Below, piece after piece: positions 14,401 through 15,197 of a stretch of DNA of 15,197 bases (positions within the stretch are counted from its first letter, which is position 1; the number at the start of each line of letters is the position of its first letter). Source of the DNA: Pseudoflavonifractor sp964504285 (GTDB lineage: Bacteria; Bacillota; Clostridia; Oscillospirales; Oscillospiraceae); assembly GCA_964504285.1 (NCBI GenBank), contig CAZDDZ010000067.1:1-15197 (forward strand). Direction: 5' to 3'. The position numbers and the translations under genes were made by a program. The notes under the pieces were generated by a model that was not told the DNA's origin, searched no databases, and worked only from the letters and a program-made list of their open reading frames with translations.

Positions 14401-15108
14401 ATGTTGACATTTGAAGTCACGGACAGCGGATGCGGTATTCCCCAAAATGCAATGGATGTCATTTTTCAGCCGTTTTATCAAGTGAATGCCGGGAGAGGCG
14501 GCGGAGCAGGGCTGGGGCTTTCCATAGTAAAAAGTATTGTGGAAGCAAAAGGCGGCACAATCGGCGTAAAAAGCACTGAGGGGCAAGGCGCCACCTTTAC
14601 AATTGTACTGCCCATGGAGCTGGTGCCCGAAAATGACGAGGTAGTGCCGCAGAGTGAGGATGTCTCTGATGAGATGATGGATCTATCCGGTCTTAATATT
14701 TTGCTGGTGGAAGATCATCCCATTAACACGTTGGTTGCAAAGCGTCTGATGGAGAAAAGAGGGGCCGCCGTTGACACCGCCGAAAACGGCGCCGTAGGAT
14801 ACGACATGTTTTTGGCCAGCAGCGAGCATCAGTACAGCCTGATTTTTATGGATGTTCAGATGCCCGTTATGAATGGGTATGAGGCGGCTAAGGCAATTCG
14901 CAGCAGTGGTCATCCCCAAGCCCGGACCATTCCGATTATCGCAATGACGGCCAATGCCTATGCCGAGGATGTGAAAAAAAGTCTCGACAGCGGTATGAAT
15001 GCGCACCTTGCAAAGCCCATCAGCATGACTGCCATTGCCAAAATTATTAGAAATATGATGGAGCCAAGGGAATCAAAAGTGATGGAAATGTGTTCTAGTG
15101 GGGATTAA
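11470..15108 (+). CDS. cytosolic multi-PAS hybrid sensor histidine kinase
   Basis: This hybrid two-component kinase has 1212 residues and no membrane segment or signal peptide, so it senses in the cytosol. Domains in order: an NTF2/SnoaL-like N-terminal domain (about 5-135); a short coiled linker; PAS 1 (about 160-275, ending VDITEQKDA); PAS 2 (285-405); PAS 3 (420-535); PAS 4 (545-672); a diverged PAS-like unit (about 678-798). HisKA follows with His834 in SRMSHDIRTPMNA. HATPase has the N box N947/N951, D985 in TDSGCGI, and GGAGLGLS (1011-1018). The receiver (1075-1197) has acidic E1081/D1082, phosphoacceptor D1128 in FMDVQMPVMNG, T1160 and K1182. All catalytic residues are present. There is no output domain and no neighbouring regulator, so the downstream partner is unknown. 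The ATG at 11470 follows GAGGAG at 10 bases. The gene is visibly more A+T-rich than its neighbours, which may mean acquisition. Confidence 0.93.
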   Translation: MIKIAHTGIQAVEYMLEEYLVHRSVDATLAWLTEDIQWVGTGANEEAYCKRELREILLLDVQAMPAPFKVESISHREIQTSDRSAHVLAKIKVADTANSMAIMEMRVSYCCRKEGLGYLICAVHASVANALQQENEFFPVYFAENKLRELEGKYARANDEIVRMYNCLPGAVFRCRFDADWTIIFANDGLFRFIGYTRDEFEKQLENKMAPIIYPADKAVMTEKITRQLEHGTTIKNENRLICKDGTVKWVAIHGELIAGEYNEPCFYCVAVDITEQKDAQKRLANSEKKLRDVVNNIPGGIVELKMVDGKLVPTYMSAGWCAMMGDTRENLMQLYREDGMVGVYPDDRKEVKLQLETAMKNGTPINSTYRLRNASGKYRWVNNRGSFARDEEGTITYSAVYTDVNAEMQAEEKQKRTEEKLMAAMEHATVMYWEYEMDKDLCINGFKSIHDLGMPELMPNYPECLIESGFIHPDSAQEYRLAHQKLKAGVPAVELNIKVSGAKGDVEWKKVKYTVIYDQAGTPTSALGTSEDITQQKRAEERYRQAEHYRQVLDTNAVGSFKLNLTQNTCADGHGKNDRILKYQEAKTVDGFFEYIFSHYVESADEQELKAKFSRDGLLKAFEHGKSSVSCEHRYMMETGEVVWFRSTAEIMKNPENDDIEAIIYAIDISEHKNAEMLIRGVVATEFDFITQLNANTGNYSMYIQNKEKINFPSLTGRDFYEKNAEFINEYVVDEEREKCLEESKIEVMVARLERDGDYYTYYQTKNPDGTIGQKKLHIFYSDKEYKTICIARTDITKDLEQQKRKNDMLKETVSLAERANRAKTAFLSRMSHDIRTPMNAIIGMTELTKQEIGDTDKVMQNLSVIDSSSKHLMRIINDILDMSQIESGNLTLMKESFDCAVECKNVEEMAQVMFHEKKQQFTVEKQLTHRRFFGDIVRIKRILTNLLNNASKFTPEGGQIWLRIMEEGSANPSVSMLTFEVTDSGCGIPQNAMDVIFQPFYQVNAGRGGGAGLGLSIVKSIVEAKGGTIGVKSTEGQGATFTIVLPMELVPENDEVVPQSEDVSDEMMDLSGLNILLVEDHPINTLVAKRLMEKRGAAVDTAENGAVGYDMFLASSEHQYSLIFMDVQMPVMNGYEAAKAIRSSGHPQARTIPIIAMTANAYAEDVKKSLDSGMNAHLAKPISMTAIAKIIRNMMEPRESKVMEMCSSGD

Positions 15109-15123
15109 TGATAAAAATAGATT

Positions 15124-15151
15124 GCTGGCCGCCCTGTATGGGGCGGCCAGC
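15124..15151 (+). terminator. G+C-rich hairpin after the hybrid kinase
   Basis: GCTGGCCGCCC (15124-15134), TGTATG loop, GGGCGGCCAGC (15141-15151): an 11-bp perfect stem 15 bases after the stop. No T-run follows on the plus strand. On the minus strand ATTTTTATC comes about 6 bases after the hairpin. It is probably a transcript end, but not a textbook intrinsic terminator. Confidence 0.5.
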
Positions 15152-15197
15152 TCAGCTTGTCGAAAAACTGCTATTTTGAAATAGGATGTCAAAAGAC

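Overview
The window looks like chromosome of an anaerobic, low-G+C-lineage Gram-positive (Clostridia) whose own G+C is moderate to high. An Oscillospiraceae-type gut organism is my best guess. The reasons are strong Shine-Dalgarno sites and sigma-A-like promoters, a Na+-type membrane pyrophosphatase, a class A flavodiiron protein, and a PAS-rich hybrid kinase in the style of gut Clostridia. The taxonomic placement is inference.

Layout. Positions 22-5162 on the minus strand form a cation-transport block read trkA, trkH, hppA: the regulatory and channel subunits of a K+ importer, then a K+-dependent, Na+-type proton/sodium-pumping pyrophosphatase with its own promoter and a structured leader. 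udp (uridine phosphorylase) lies on the plus strand at 5341-6111, divergent from trkA. It meets fprA (flavodiiron O2/NO reductase, minus strand, 6235-7419) head-on at a strong hairpin terminator. Divergent from fprA, deoC (deoxyribose-phosphate aldolase) and cobA (SUMT-like methyltransferase) overlap by one base on the plus strand and end at a long hairpin. recQ (9322-11145) and a 1212-residue cytosolic hybrid histidine kinase (11470-15108) follow on the plus strand.

The most unusual part is in the two gaps on either side of recQ (8994-9321 and 11146-11469). They carry copies of a small non-coding foldback element. The copy at 11202-11367 is complete: 166 bp, 19/21 matching terminal inverted repeats, and an imperfect palindrome over its whole length whose apex lies exactly at its midpoint. 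It begins at the last base of the -10 box of a near-consensus promoter, so a transcript toward the kinase would start inside the element. The other gap holds a degenerate copy, whose right half matches the first at 83 of 92 positions without gaps, and a solo end that touches the recQ ribosome binding site. recQ therefore sits between 92-bp direct repeats 2105 bp apart.

Functionally, the left half handles K+ uptake and PPi-driven ion pumping. The middle contains two nucleoside/deoxynucleoside catabolic enzymes split by an oxygen-defence enzyme, plus one tetrapyrrole methyltransferase. The right half is a DNA repair helicase and an orphan signalling kinase. I did not find a CRISPR array, tRNA, rRNA, transposase gene or phage gene.
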